Assembly (NCBI GenBank): GCA_037893245.1
Contig: JBAIAA010000531.1
Span: 2,356,001 to 2,420,000, forward strand
Direction: 5' to 3'
Origin: Crossaster papposus
Lineage: Eukaryota; Echinodermata; Asteroidea; Velatida; Solasteridae
Length of the DNA stretch: 64,000 nucleotides
The notes below the pieces were generated by a model that was not told where the DNA came from, ran no database searches, and saw only the letters and a program-made list of their open reading frames with translations. Made by a program: the position numbers and the translations under genes. Shown here in pieces: positions 29,550 through 40,806 of this stretch. Every line of letters begins with the position of its first letter. Position 1 is the stretch's first letter.

Positions 29550-32500
29550 AGTATCAACGTCTCATCATCTACCCTCTGATCACGCGGCTGTGACCTGCCA
29601 CGTAAATATTGGTCGTCCTGGTGCAGTGAAAGTTAATGTCGCGATGCGTAACTTCCGTGACATCGATATCAACAATTTTCGAAATGATATTATAATCCCT
29701 CCGATTTACAACCATCCGTCTTCCGATCTGGACTCCTTCGTCGCTCAGTATGATCTCACCCTCAGAAATCTGCTTGACTTGCATGTGCCTCTGATAAAGC
29801 GTACTGTAAGAGCTCGCCCAAATGCACCTTGGTTCGGCCCTGCTATCCAGTCTGCCAAACGAGAGTTACGTCGTCACGAGCGGCGTTGGAAATCATCCAA
29901 ACTGGAATTCCACAAGCAAATTCTTAGAGATCAGTCAAATCGCTACAATCAGCTGGTTGTAACAACCAAAACAGCCTTCCACAAAGAATAACTTGAACAT
30001 TGTAATTCAAAGCGTCTTTTTCAAGTAGTGGGTAGGATGAGCATGCCTGCATCACCCAAATCACTCCCATCGAGTTCGTCGTCTGATGAGCCGTTAGCCT
30101 ATCGTTTCGCTAACTTTTTCACCTCAAAAGTCACCACCTTGAGAAATGACCTCGACAACTCAGCTCCATCTCCCTCTAGCCTGGTGCAGGATGAGCAATG
30201 CAATACTGCAACTCTTGGTTGTTTTGAAGTTCTTTCGCTCGACGAAGTCAAGAAATTGATAATGGGCTCCAAGTCTAAGTCTTGCAGGCTTGATCTAATC
30301 CCAACCTGGTTGTTGAAAAGTTGCTTGGATGAACTTGCACCAACCATCACTAACATCATCAACATGGCATTCCAGGCAGGTCATTTTCCGGATTCATTAA
30401 AACTGGCGCACATTTCCCCATTAATCAAGAAACCAGGCCTCGACCGAGATGAACTTAAAAACTACAGGCCAATCGCAAATCTAAAATTCCTGGCAAAAAC
30501 AATTGAACGTGCAGCTGCTGCACAGACTCAATGTTACGTCGCTGCTAATTGCCTCTTCAGTAAAATGCAGTCTGCCTACAGAAAAAATCGCAGCGTGGAA
30601 ACCGCTCTCCTCTGTTTCACCGACGATCTGCTACTTGCACTGGACAAAGGTCAGGAAGCGATCCTTGTACTCCTTGATTACTCGGCAGCTTTCGACACTG
30701 TCGATCACCAGATAATGTTGCAACGCTTACATCACAGATATGGCATCTCCAATACAGCTCTCGACTGGTTTACTTCATACTTCACAAGTCGACAACAGTC
30801 AGTGGTCATCAACGATTCATTATCTCCAAAACATCAGATCAACATTGGGGTGCCACAAGTGTCTGTTCTAGGACCACGGTGTTACTCTCTGTATACCGCC
30901 CCATTGGAGGACATCGTCGCTCGTTATGGCATCCGTTGCATGGTCTATGCTGATGACGTCCAGCTTTATGCCACGATGAACGAACACCAACGTACACCTG
31001 TTATACTTAACATTGAATCATGTGCAGCCGACATAAAATCTTGGTCAACTGCCAACAAGCTGAAACTTAACGATGACAAAACAGAGGTCATTCACATTAC
31101 GTCCAAATTCAGGCGTCACTCTCCCACCCACAGTCTTCATATCGGCGACTTACAAGTTCCAACAGTCAGTTCTGCACGAAATCTTGGAACAATACTTACC
31201 TCAAACCTACAGATGCACAACCAAATCAATAACACTTGCCGTTCCTCCTCATTTGCCCTCTACAAAATTGGCCAAATTCGTAAATACCTCGACCAGGATA
31301 CAGCTGAAAGACTGGTTCATGCATTCGTCTCATGTCGTCTAGATTCCTGCAACAGCTTGTTTCTCAATATCCCCCAATCGCAGATCGCAAAACTCCAACG
31401 AATTCAGAACTCTGCTGCAAGGCTCGTCACTCGCTCTTCGCCCCGGCAACATATCACCCCAATTCTTCGCTCACTTCACTGGTTACCCGTTTCCAGTACA
31501 GTATCCAGTGTGTTCCATCTACACAATGCTCAGAGCTCACGAGAACTGGACATCTTCCTCAATGGAGCTCGTCTCAAACATGATGCCCAGCCTATATACC
31601 TCGGGGTTACGCTGGACAGGTCCCTGACTTTCAAGCCACACCTCCTTAAGACAGCTGGGAAAGTCAGGACAAGGAACAACTTCCTCAACATGCTAGCTGG
31701 AACAACGTGGGGAGCCTCAGCCAAGACCCTGCGCACCACGGCTCTCGCCCTCAACTACTCTGCTGCTGAGTACTGTGCTCCAGTCTGGAAAAACTCCGTT
31801 CACACTAAACTAGTCGATGTCCAGCTGAACAACGCCATGAGGACTGTATCTGGTGCGGTCCAATGCACTAAACTAGACTGGCTCCCGGTCCTAAGTAACA
31901 TCCCCCCGCCAGATGTCAGGAGAGAGATGGCCACAAAAAACCTATTAAGTAGAATAGAGTCAATGCCAGATCTCCCCATCAACACCGATATTAATGATCA
32001 CCCCAGATTCAGACTGAGATCAAGAAATCCCATATGGACTTCCACCCCAGACAATAACACCAACATGGAGCAGCTTTGGAGAGCCAAATGGGAGGCCGCT
32101 GATGTTCCCAACAAGCAGCTTGTGTTTGACCCCACTCAACAACTGCCAGGCACAACTCTTCCCCGAGGCCAGTGGTCACTCCTCAACCGCCATCGAGGGA
32201 ACGCTGGGCCCTGTCGTGCCAGCCTGTTCCAGTGGGGATACGCCGCCTCCCCAAGCTGTGATTGTGGAGAGATCCAAACAATGAACCACATAGTGAACGA
32301 CTGTCCCACTACCAGATTAGATGGAGGAATCGAAGCCCTACACAACTGTGAGGAAGCTGCCTTGAAATGGCTGGCGGAGAGAGCGTGCTGAACGCATACG
32401 ACAACAACACCCGTTTCCAAACGCATTCAGTTCAAGGTTCTCTTTCTCACATACAAATGCCTCAAAAGATCAGCGCCCCCATACCTCCAGGAACTCATCA

Positions 32501-32815
32501 ATGTGTATAAACCCCGTCGCACCCTCCGCTCAAGCTCATCATCTCAACTCACACTACCAGTCACACGCACCAAGTCCTACGGTCATCGGTCTTTCACATT
32601 CTCTGCCCCTACACTCTGGAACTCGCTGCCGCAACACATCAGGACCGCATCCACTGAACAGAACTTTAAATTTATGTTGAAGACTTTCTTATTTTAAATC
32701 TTTGTGTGTTACCTCAATCGTTATTGATAATTGTATTAATCTGTGTAAAGCGCTTCCGGACGTCAGTGTGAAGCGCTATATAAAAACGGTTATATTATTA
32801 TTATTATTATTATTA
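29550..32815 (+). mobile_element. Non-LTR retrotransposon 3, 5'-truncated, host of a nested insertion
   Basis: It begins inside the endonuclease (LSDHAAVTCHVN at about 29570). An in-frame TAA near 29990 breaks the linker. RT motifs follow: LKSCLDELAPTITNIINMAF, LKNYRPIANLKFLAKTIER, LVLLDYSAAFDTVDHQIMLQ, GVPQVSVLGPRCYSLYTAPL (Gln-Val for the usual Gln-Gly) and CMVYADDVQLYA. The thumb region is interrupted at 31495 and resumes at 32419 with KRIQFKVLFLTYKCLKRSAP, ending at a stop near 32696. The 3' tail is (ATT)n after GCGCTATATAAAAACGG. Confidence 0.9.
31485..32418 (+). mobile_element. Non-LTR retrotransposon 4, 5'-truncated, inserted in frame inside element 3
   Basis: ACCCGTTTCC flanks the insert on both sides (31485-31494 and 32409-32418), a 10-bp target duplication. 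The insert reads TVSSVFHLHNAQSSRELDIF, QPIYLGVTLDRSLTFKPH, TLALNYSAAEYCAPVW and C-terminal CDCGEIQTMNHIVNDCP, i.e. the C-terminal part of an unrelated RT with its zinc-knuckle-like CxCG...H...C end. It ends in an ACAAC-rich tail. Because the insertion kept the frame, the window shows one 787-codon chimeric ORF (30028-32391). Confidence 0.9.
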
Positions 32816-32817
32816 TA

Positions 32818-33976
32818 TGTAGTTCTTCCGATCTCATGTCTTTTTGTCTATTTGCAGATGATACTAATTTAATTTATAATCACCATGATGTGGATACAGC
32901 CATCAAAAATGTTAATATTGAACTTGTCAAATAAGTGGATGGCTTATTTCGAACAAATTATCAATTAATCTACTTAAGACTAATTATATTATTTTTTTGT
33001 CCACGGCAACATAAATACCATGCTACAGTTCCCCTTAGTTTTGATGGTACTGTACTCCATCAAGTCAAAATCACTAAATTTCTTGGACTTTATATAGATG
33101 AAAATCCCCCTTGCAATAATCATATTGATGTTTTGTGTAGTAAAATTTCAAAAAATGTTGGTATAATGAACCGTTTGAAAATGTTCGTACCTAAAAGTAT
33201 TCTTTTAATATTGTATAATTCCTTTATCCTTTCATACTTAAATTATGGTCTACTTGCCTTTGGGGGTTCTTCAAGTGTACATGGTTTCAACAAACTGTTT
33301 ACGTTGCAGAAGAAGGCTGTTCGTATTGTGAATAATGCAGGTTACCTCGATCATACCAGTCCTTTGTATGCTAAACTTAATATTTTGAAACTTAATGATC
33401 TTTATCATTACAGATTGGGTACACTCATGTTTAAATACACTCACAAAATGCTTCCCCAATGTTGTCATCACATATTTGTATTTACTACTTCTGTTCATAC
33501 ATACGGAACACATAGTTCATCGAAAGGTAATCTGTTTGTGAGACAATGTAAGACTTCATTTTTTTAGAAACAGCCCATTTTAACGTGGTGTCGTATACTG
33601 GAATGAACTCAATATTGATTTGAAAAAGTGTAATTCTGTGGTTTCATTTGCCAAAAAATTGAAGAAATCAATGATTAATACTTATGCTTAATATATTTGT
33701 TATTTACTGATTTGCTTAGCTATTATGTAACATACTGTACCGGGTCTCACTCTTTATTGTCCTGATTTTGTCCGTGTGTAGTTTTTGTCCTGTCCCAGGG
33801 AATGGTACAAAAGCTTAGCTTCACCGTTTTCCTGCATGTTGACATCTTTTTATGCTTTCGATTATGTAATGTCTGATGAATACTCTGTAAATACATACAT
33901 GTTTTCTCCTTTATGTGCATAATAATTGTAACTGAGGATGTCAATGTGAAAATAAATGTTGAGTTGATTGATTGAT
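32818..33976 (+). mobile_element. Non-LTR retrotransposon 5, 5'-truncated RT fragment
   Basis: It opens at the catalytic palm (CLFADDTNLIY) and continues with KITKFLGLYIDENPPCNNHI, LILYNSFILSYLNYGLLAFG and LQKKAVRIVNNAGYLDHTSP. There is a TAA soon after the start (about 32932) and another at 33566 before the expected C-terminus. It ends after AATAAATG with a TTGATTGATTGATTA tail. CR1/Jockey-like with FADDTN. Confidence 0.8.
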
Positions 33977-33989
33977 TAACGTAAATCAT

Positions 33990-34835
33990 TAGGTTGCTTG
34001 CTTCCAGCACTAAATGCTCACAATTATCATCATCAATATTATCCAATAGTTACTTAGATGACACGCAGGTTAATTCTGTCAGGAAGTGTAGAAATTTGGG
34101 TGCAATATTTGATGACCATTTCACTATGGACAATTTTGTTTCACAGAAATGCAGATCTGCATCTTTTGCACTTTACAAAATTGGAAAAATTCGCAATCTG
34201 ATAGATAAACATACTACTGAACGCTTAATTCACGCATTTGTGATGTGTCACCTCGATTTCTGTAATAGCCTCCTTTCTGGGATTCCGGCTCGTCAAGTGC
34301 AAAGGATGCAGGTTGTGCAGAACTCTGCAGCTCGTCTTATTTTTCGCATTAGGAAACACGAATCTGTGTCTCTTCTCCTAAGAGAATTACATTGGCTACC
34401 CATTCACTCTCGCATTTCATTCAAAATGTTGTTGTTGGCATACGAATGTTTTTATAATTTTGCGCCACCTTATTTGATAGAGCTGTTAACAGTGTACACA
34501 CCATCAAGAAATCTTCGTTCTAATAAGAAAAAATTGTTTGTTATTCCACCAGTTTCGACCAGGTCATATGGTGAACGCAGCTTCGCTCACACTGCTTCAA
34601 CCATATGGAACAATCTTCCGGAACATTTGAAAAATATTGATTCCATTGATAAGTTCAAGATTGCTTTAAAGACGCACTTATTTAACATTTAATTCATGCA
34701 TTTTTGTTTGAAACCTAGTACATCTTGTATTTGTATTTTGTTGTCTTTTGTTCTTTCTCTACAGCGCATAGGGACATGTTTAATCACTATGTGTTATGCG
34801 CTATATAAAAATGGTTAATTATTATTATTACTTTG
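33990..34835 (+). mobile_element. Non-LTR retrotransposon 6, C-terminal fragment
   Basis: An open frame to 34692 reading CRNLGAIFDDHFTMDNFVSQ, CHLDFCNSLLSGIP, QNSAARLIFRIRKHESVSLL, LRELHWLPIHSRISFKMLLL and ASTIWNNLPEHLKNIDSIDK. It ends with GCGCTATATAAAAATGG and (ATT)n, the same tail as element 3, so the two belong to one clade although their sequences are diverged. It begins after the YADD motif. Confidence 0.85.
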
Positions 34836-35690
34836 TGTGAAGATCACAATCCAATCTGAAGATGCATTAATCCCAAGAGATTATTACTTTGGCCAAAACA
34901 AAACCAGGATTCATTCGACCAAAAGTTATGCCGAAAACTGCATGTAATCACATTTTAATTATTTAAACTTGGCATTAGAATGGTATTTTCAAGATGCCTA
35001 AAAATGTGTGGCATATTGTGCATTTTAAATATAGACAGCATGCACATCCAAGCTTGAACGTGCCTTGGTTAAGTGATGGCCAACATAGCAGAAAATTAAT
35101 GGTCTGCGTTTGAATAAAGAGCTTATTTGCATTTATTTCCAATTCATATTTTGTAGTTGTAGTTGAGAATACACATTCATAAATGTCTCGGTGAGTTTCA
35201 CTATCCCTAGACCTTTATCATGATACAGCCATCTTGTTTTCTCCTATTAAAACAATGCAACCAAACCAAGGCTGTGACCTTCATTACATAATTGGAATCA
35301 CTATTCATAATTTCCAATGCATATACATGTGTATGGTGCAAGGTAATTGGGTGACATATTGTTATTGGCATATAAAAAGCGGACACTCCACCATGATACC
35401 CTTTTACCTTACCCAATCTGACGCCAAATATTTCAGATTTGTTATGTTGTTATTATTACAATGGGTAGAATGAGATTCGGGTGGAGACGGGATGTGATTA
35501 GTATTGGTTGTAGTGAGGGTGAAGGTGGTGTGGGGCCTCCCCTCCTGCCTTTAGCAGCGAGCCATGGCCGCTTTGCCGTTCTAGTTATACGGTAAAATCT
35601 CTAGAAATATTGGAAGTCGCAAGATCATAAAAGTAAAATTCTACTTTTTTATCACAATTATGTTGTCGTCATACAATGTCGTCATACAAT
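34836..35690. other. Non-coding stretch
   Basis: AT-rich with no supported exon. Apparent short frames do not look coding. Confidence 0.4.
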
Positions 35691-35730
35691 CCACAAGGGA
35701 AACTGACTAGGTACATTTTTAAAACTTGTT

Positions 35731-36031
35731 CAAAGTGAACAAAGAAAATGGCAGGCGCGGGATTCGAACCTGCAAACCTTAGGATTACCGTACCTGCGCT
35801 CTACCAACTAAGCTATCTTGCCTTATGATGTTGGGCGGGCTCCCAAATTCTCAGTATCTTTGTTGAGGTGGGTGCTAGTCAGAAATCATAAACCCAGAAT
35901 GGCGTGTAGCCAGGGATCACACTCAATTTTACGATACAACCTGGGAAGCGACACTCTGGGGATCACTCAATGAGGATACGACCACGGGGGAAACTGACTA
36001 GGTAAATTTGAAATACATTTTCTTTGTTCAC
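35731..36031. mobile_element. Inverted-repeat unit holding a tRNA-like sequence
   Basis: CAAAGTGAACAAAGAAAATG at 35734-35753 is the exact inverted complement of CATTTTCTTTGTTCACTTTG at about 36016-36035. Outside or overlapping these is a direct repeat GAAACTGACTAGGTA (about 35701 and 35992). The unit is about 300 bp with a tRNA-like sequence abutting its left arm. Confidence 0.7.
35752..35823 (-). tRNA. tRNA-like sequence, probably a pseudogene or SINE head
   Basis: On the minus strand it starts GGCAAGATAGCTTAGTTGGT (box-A-like), has GGTTCGAATCCC (box B, perfect) and ends GCCTGCCA. Acceptor-stem pairing has two mismatches. The anticodon arm pairs only over 3 bp with a 9-nt loop and lacks U33, so no isotype can be read. 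Most likely tRNA-derived. Confidence 0.45.
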
Positions 36032-36170
36032 TTTGGCCACAATAGATTATCATGATGAAGCTTCATCAAAATATGAGAGCACCTTGGAACCTATTCCCAT
36101 TTTTTTTTATTTAACAGTGAATGACCCTTAAGTGATATTTTTCCTTTCTACTACATCAACACAGATGTAG

Positions 36171-36395
36171 GATATATTGGAGTTCTGGAAAGCAGCCAGG
36201 AAAGTTCCCCCGTGTGGTTTTGAGAACAAGCCGAGCATTGCATTTTATTCCAAAGTGTCTGGGATTCGTCGGTTTCCCTCAAGCTGTACATGTGTGCCGA
36301 TCATGTGGTTACCACGAGGCATTGAAGATCCTGATGAGTTCAAAGATCTAATGACATGTGCGATCAAAGGAAGTCATGGTTTTGGAAAAGTTTAG
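36171..36395 (+). CDS. HECT E3 ligase C-lobe, terminal exon
   Basis: Acceptor CAGATGTAG|GATATA, stop at 36393. It reads DILEFWKAARKVPPCGFENK, SIAFYSKVSGIRRFPSSCTC and WLPRGIEDPDEFKDLMTCAI, ending GSHGFGKV. FW...R..PP.GF....I.F......P...TC...L.LP.........F...M..A.....GFG.V is the C-lobe of G2E3-like HECT domains, and the Cys in SSCTC is the catalytic thioester residue position. Upstream exons are not in view; 33-35 kb is LINE sequence. It converges on the integrase gene with a gap of 265 bp. Confidence 0.85.
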   Translation, partial: DILEFWKAARKVPPCGFENKPSIAFYSKVSGIRRFPSSCTCVPIMWLPRGIEDPDEFKDLMTCAIKGSHGFGKV

Positions 36396-36660
36396 ATCAG
36401 TAGAATTAACAGTTCATGTTTCAAGGGGTGGAAACAATTTAGTAAGTTTTATTACAACTCTTTAAAAAAGGTAATGAAAGCATATGTTGGGCTCACTATC
36501 AAACCATTTAAAAATCATACACGACTTGTACAGATTTTTGGGATCGTGGCCAAGTGATAATTAAGGTCAACACAACTGCATGGTTTCAATTCCCAAGGTT
36601 TTTGGACATTAATTAGTTTCTGCCTGTTTATTCTAATTCAGAACAAAACCATCGGAATAG

Positions 36661-36830
36661 TTATATACCATCCTCCACAGATGAAGGCATTTCTTTATTA
36701 TGTCCAGCCATTAGGTTACGACACACCTCCATTTCAGCTGAACACCCTGTCGCCCTTGGACGAGTAGTAAACTTTTGCTTGACGTCATCAATGTCTGTCA
36801 GTGGTACTTGAGTACAATAATTGTGGGTAA
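36661..36830 (-). CDS. Integrase-domain gene, last exon
   Basis: Acceptor CGCTTGCAG, stop TAA at 36661. It continues in phase (G|TT) from the previous exon and reads VTHNYCTQVPLTDIDDVKQK then CSAEMEVCRNLMAGHNKEMP. A C-terminal tail with no recognised domain. Confidence 0.6.
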
Positions 36831-37322
36831 CTGCAAGCGAAACAAGTTTTTGGTTAGAAAAAGACTATTAGTAAGTGCTCGTTACATGGCTGCTTGTTCT
36901 CTAAGAAAGGTCAAAACAGTTATATTTATAGAGAGCGGCAATTCATTTTAACCATGTATGTCACAACCCCATTAAATTCAGGTTCTTGATCTGTTCTGCA
37001 AACATGTATCTTATTTATGTTAAAACTAACTGTTAATTCCTGCACAATTTCTTTAAGAAAAAGATTAGCTACAGTCATCAATTTCACAGACTTTGCAAAA
37101 TGAAGGGAAATAAATTCCCCAATTGTATTATTTTACTCAAACTACACTATAAGCTGGCTGTGTCACTCAGTTGCAAGTCATTGAATGAAGACGACTTATT
37201 TATTAACAACAAATTCTGAAAATTGATCCCGAATATGCAACACAAACATACAATGACCTTATCAAAACCCCAGTAGTCTATTTGAAAAGGGAAACGAGGA
37301 AAAGACTCCCAAAAATACATAC

Positions 37323-37476
37323 CGTACAGCTGTGGAAGAAAATACATGAAATCTGGTTTGCCAGGCAATGCCGAGACATGACGAGATGTTCTTGTTCTGT
37401 GTTGGTTCCATTCAATTTTGACATCGTCAAGTTCAGCCTGAATCATTGACGTGAAGCAAAACTGTATAGGCATTCT
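37323..37476 (-). CDS. Integrase-domain gene exon (HRTRxSR block)
   Basis: Acceptor CTGACTTGCAG and donor CTGTACG|GTATGT. It reads RMPIQFCFTSMIQAELDDVK, EWNQHRTRTSRHVSALPGKP and DFMYFLPQLYG. WN.HR.R.SR.....G.P..M..LP.LYG is conserved in the animal integrase-core family often found as multicopy genes. Confidence 0.8.
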
Positions 37477-37684
37477 CTGCAAGTCAGATATTTCAATTAG
37501 CCTTTTAGAAGTATGGTGGACACAATAGGAGGGCGCTATTTGATTTGGGTAAACTCTATGTAGTATTCTGTGTACTCAATTTCATACTTAATTGGGAGCT
37601 TGTTAATGTTTCTAATAAGAAATAAATAAAACGTTTATGAGGTTCATGATTTTTAAATGTTTGGAGTCTCTCTTGACCACTTAC

Positions 37685-37797
37685 ATTTGCAAAGGCGATG
37701 TACAATCCAGCACACCCTCACTCACCAACTGATGTAATCTGTCGACCCAAAAGTTAGACATCATGTTGAAGAGAGTTCTCCAGAAGCGTTCTATTCG
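37685..37797 (-). CDS. Integrase-domain gene exon (RIERFWR block)
   Basis: Acceptor AATTTACAG and donor CAAAT|GTAAGT. It reads RIERFWRTLFNMMSNFWVDR then LHQLVSEGVLDCTSPLQ. Q.IER.WR......S.F is where the third acidic residue (Glu) of the DDE integrase core lies; here it is the E of RIERFW. Confidence 0.8.
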
Positions 37798-38302
37798 CTG
37801 TAAATTATTTTTCAAAAGAGGTCAAATGAGCAAGAAAAATATCTTATCAGTTACATTGGCTTTTGCATCACTTTGATTTGTCCCTTTGACATAAATCACT
37901 GCATGTTATTATGCAGAGAAGTGGATGGAATTGGTAATACTACAATGCAAATTGACTAAAAGTTGACAATTTACCTTCACATTAAAGGGTTTGCTCAATT
38001 TCAATTAAACATTGCATTTGTATGTGTTTGCACCCATAAATGCATTACCATTTATAAATGCATTACCATTTATACTGGTGGAAGTCTTCTAAACCACATA
38101 GACTCCAATTTCTTTTTGTATTACTTTCTTTTAACAATAAAATCAATCAACGAAATAATCGAAGGGATTGCATATAAACAAATTTAGGTGCAACTAAAGT
38201 TCAGCTACAATAAAGTGCATCACTTTTGTTGGCTTGCTTACTTGCTTGCTTTTTTTCTCACAATGGGCCAAATACATTATTAAACGAAAACAAAAAACAA
38301 AC

Positions 38303-38427
38303 CTGATTATGAGGGGAAGTGCTCTTAATCACCCAAGGCTTTTCGTTCTGCTGGGCATACTCCGAATGAATATACGCAATCATTACGTTTTCTGTACCCC
38401 TATCCATTTGGATACAGAGTGGAACTC
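38303..38427 (-). CDS. Integrase-domain gene exon (second catalytic Asp)
   Basis: Acceptor TCTCAACTAG and donor AATCAG|GTTTGT. It reads GVPLCIQMDRGTENVMIAYI then EYAQQNEKPWVIKSTSPHNQ. P......D.GTEN is the second Asp motif of this integrase group. It joins in phase to the preceding exon (G|GA). Confidence 0.85.
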
Positions 38428-38565
38428 CTAGTTGAGAAATGAGATCATAATATGAAATGTATTTTAACCGTAACACTGCTGATTCCATCAATATCATAAC
38501 GAATTTCCATAGGGGGTAGGGGTAGGTGGCTGTTCGGACACATTTATAATCGACAAAAATCATAC

Positions 38566-38655
38566 CTTCTATCTTCGTTACATAATCCATGAAGTATGAA
38601 GCCACAACTTATGGGTCCCTGTTTGTAGATGCTACTGTCGCGTGTCGGCCCCTTC
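38566..38655 (-). pseudogene. Integrase-domain gene exon with nonsense codon
   Basis: The minus-strand frame reads ATVASTNRDP, then TAA (38609-38611), then VVASYFMDYVTKIEG at donor GAAG|GTATGA. The family has V.STN.DP.V.A.Y(F/Y)...V...G, so the stop replaces one internal residue. Further upstream the frame degrades and the expected first-Asp region is not contiguous; it reappears at 42.5 kb. Confidence 0.65.
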
Positions 38656-39010
38656 GGGTGGCTAGGGTTTAGCTGCTTAATTATTGTCCAAATAATTGAA
38701 GTTGAACCGCTAGGTTCGTTGGGTTGAGATATACAACCAGGCAGTAATTGCGCTTTTAATGGGGAGGGGCATTGTAAAACCGACAAACAAAGGCACGGGG
38801 GAAACCATTTATTTCTTAACTCTTTAATAATACCAAAACTTCTTCGCGAACGGCATGTACAATTATATTACCTCCAAGGTGCTTGCTTAATTGACTCAAT
38901 GCTAAATATATTACATGAAGCCTCGGTTTATTCTTCCCTATGTATTAATAGATTTGAAACCCCTAAATTCTACTGCAAACGCTAGGTTCACGTCAGTTGC
39001 AGTACTATTT

Positions 39011-39770
39011 TAACTCTGCTGGATTTAGCCCTTCGCGCTGCTGGATGGACTCCTCAGCTAATTAATTTCGTCAGCCCGTGGCTGCTTAATAACTCGTCAG
39101 CTCTGCTATCTGCTAGCCTCGCTGATCATCTGGTCATCTACTGGATAACCTTGCTGGATTTAGCCCTCCGCGCTGCTGGATGGACTCCTCAGCTAATTAA
39201 TCTCGTCAGCCCCTGGCTGCTTAATAACTCGCCAGCTCTGCTATCTGCTAGCCTCGCTAAATCAACTCGTCGTCTACTGGATAACCTTGCTGGATTTAGC
39301 CCTCCGCACTGCTGGATGGACTCCTCAGCTAATTAATCTCGTCAGCCCCTGGCTGCTTAATAACTCGTCAGCTCTGCTATGCTAGCCTCGCTGAATCAAC
39401 TGGTCATCTACTGGATAACCTTGCTGGATTTAGCCCTCCGCACTGCTGGATGGACTCCTCAGCTAATTAATCTCGTCAGCCCCTGGCTGCTTAATAACTC
39501 GTCAGCTCTGCTATCTGCTAGCCTGGCTGAATCAACTGGTCATCTACTGGATAACCTTGCTGGAATTAGCCCTCCGCGCTGCTCGATGGACTCCTCAGCT
39601 AATTGATCTCGTCAGCCCCTGGCTCCTTAATAACTCGTCAGCTCTGCTATCTGCTAGCCTGGCTGAATCAACTGGTCATCTACTGGATAACCTTGCTGGA
39701 ATTAGCCCTCCGCGCTGCTCGATGGACTCCTCAGCTAATTGATCTCGTCAGCCCCTGGCTTCCCGATGTG
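39011..39770. repeat. 136-bp tandem repeat, about 5.6 copies
   Basis: GGATTTAGCCCT marks starts at 39021, 39156, 39292, 39426, 39562 and 39698, period 134-136 bp. The unit carries GATGGACTCCTCAGCTAATT and GCTTAATAACTCGTCAGCTC. Apparent ORFs in it are repeat translations. Confidence 0.95.
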
Positions 39771-40310
39771 GCCGGTGTAAACTGAGTAGATGCGGCCGGA
39801 GTAAACGGAGTACTGTGGCCGGAGTAAACTGTGGGCGGAGTAACTTGAGTCGATATGACCGGAGTAACCGGAGTAACGGAGGCCGGAGTAAACTGAGTAA
39901 ACTTAATCCGGAGTATAAACGGAGTAAACTTGAGTCGCCATCGGCCGGCACTATGGACCTGCGTGTCAACAACAGTTTGCATAAACGGCGACTCGCCAGC
40001 CTAGTCTAGCATTACGAACTATAATTTAAGCATGGCCTACAAAAAGCAATATGACTAAACTTCCGTGCCGGAGTCAAATAACAGAAGTAATCACCGGAGT
40101 AAATTGAGTAAAGAATTTATAAATTGAACAACACTGAAAGTGAAAACAAATCTTGTTTAATAATGCACACTAGATCTTTTAAAGCACTGTCAATTATTAT
40201 CTAAACTCCATAACAAGAAAGATCAAGCGCCAATCCTTACAAAAATTTTGAATAGATTTTGTTTACCCGAGTAAATTGAGTAACCGGAGGCGGAGTAACA
40301 TTAACACCAT
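39770..40310. repeat. Degenerate GGCCGGAGTAAACTGAGTAA repeat field
   Basis: Many short variants of CGGAGTAAACTGAGTAA, dense at 39770-39940 and sparse at 40060-40310. A 36-nt block (ACCTGCGTGTCAACAACAGT...) at about 39957 recurs at about 40480. Confidence 0.8.
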
Positions 40311-40806
40311 TTCCTGACACAAATAATTCAAAAGAACTACTAAAATCCGTCCAATCATAAAATAAGCAAGGAGGAGTGGATTTATAATTGAGGTTTTTTA
40401 AATATGCATCTTTGTAACAATAATAAGATTTCTATAACAATTGAGAGCCCGAGTTTTGAATAAATAAACAGACGCACTAACCTGCGTGTCAACAACAGTT
40501 TGCATAAACGGCGACTGGCCAGCCTAGCAACAAACTGTACTTGTATATGGCCCGCGCTACGCACGGTTAGTCTCGTACAAAAGACTTGTAACTCTTTACA
40601 TATGTCTACAACATTACAAATTATACCATTTCTTTCAAGAAGAAAGCAATAATTGTATGAAGATATTGAATAAATTCAGTTTATTTTACAGGCAAAAACA
40701 CAATATATTGAAGGACGTTTGCATAACTAATTTGGCAAGAGTTTGGACGAGGTTATACGATGTACATAAACAAATAATATTTACCCACACACGGGCGCAC
40801 GGCTCG

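Noticed and set aside
35752-35823. A functional tRNA gene
   Set aside because: Poor anticodon arm, no U33, acceptor mismatches; kept only as tRNA-like.
39011-39785. ORFs in the 136-bp satellite (LALRAAGWTPQLIN-like)
   Set aside because: Translation of a tandem repeat; stops appear at each period change.
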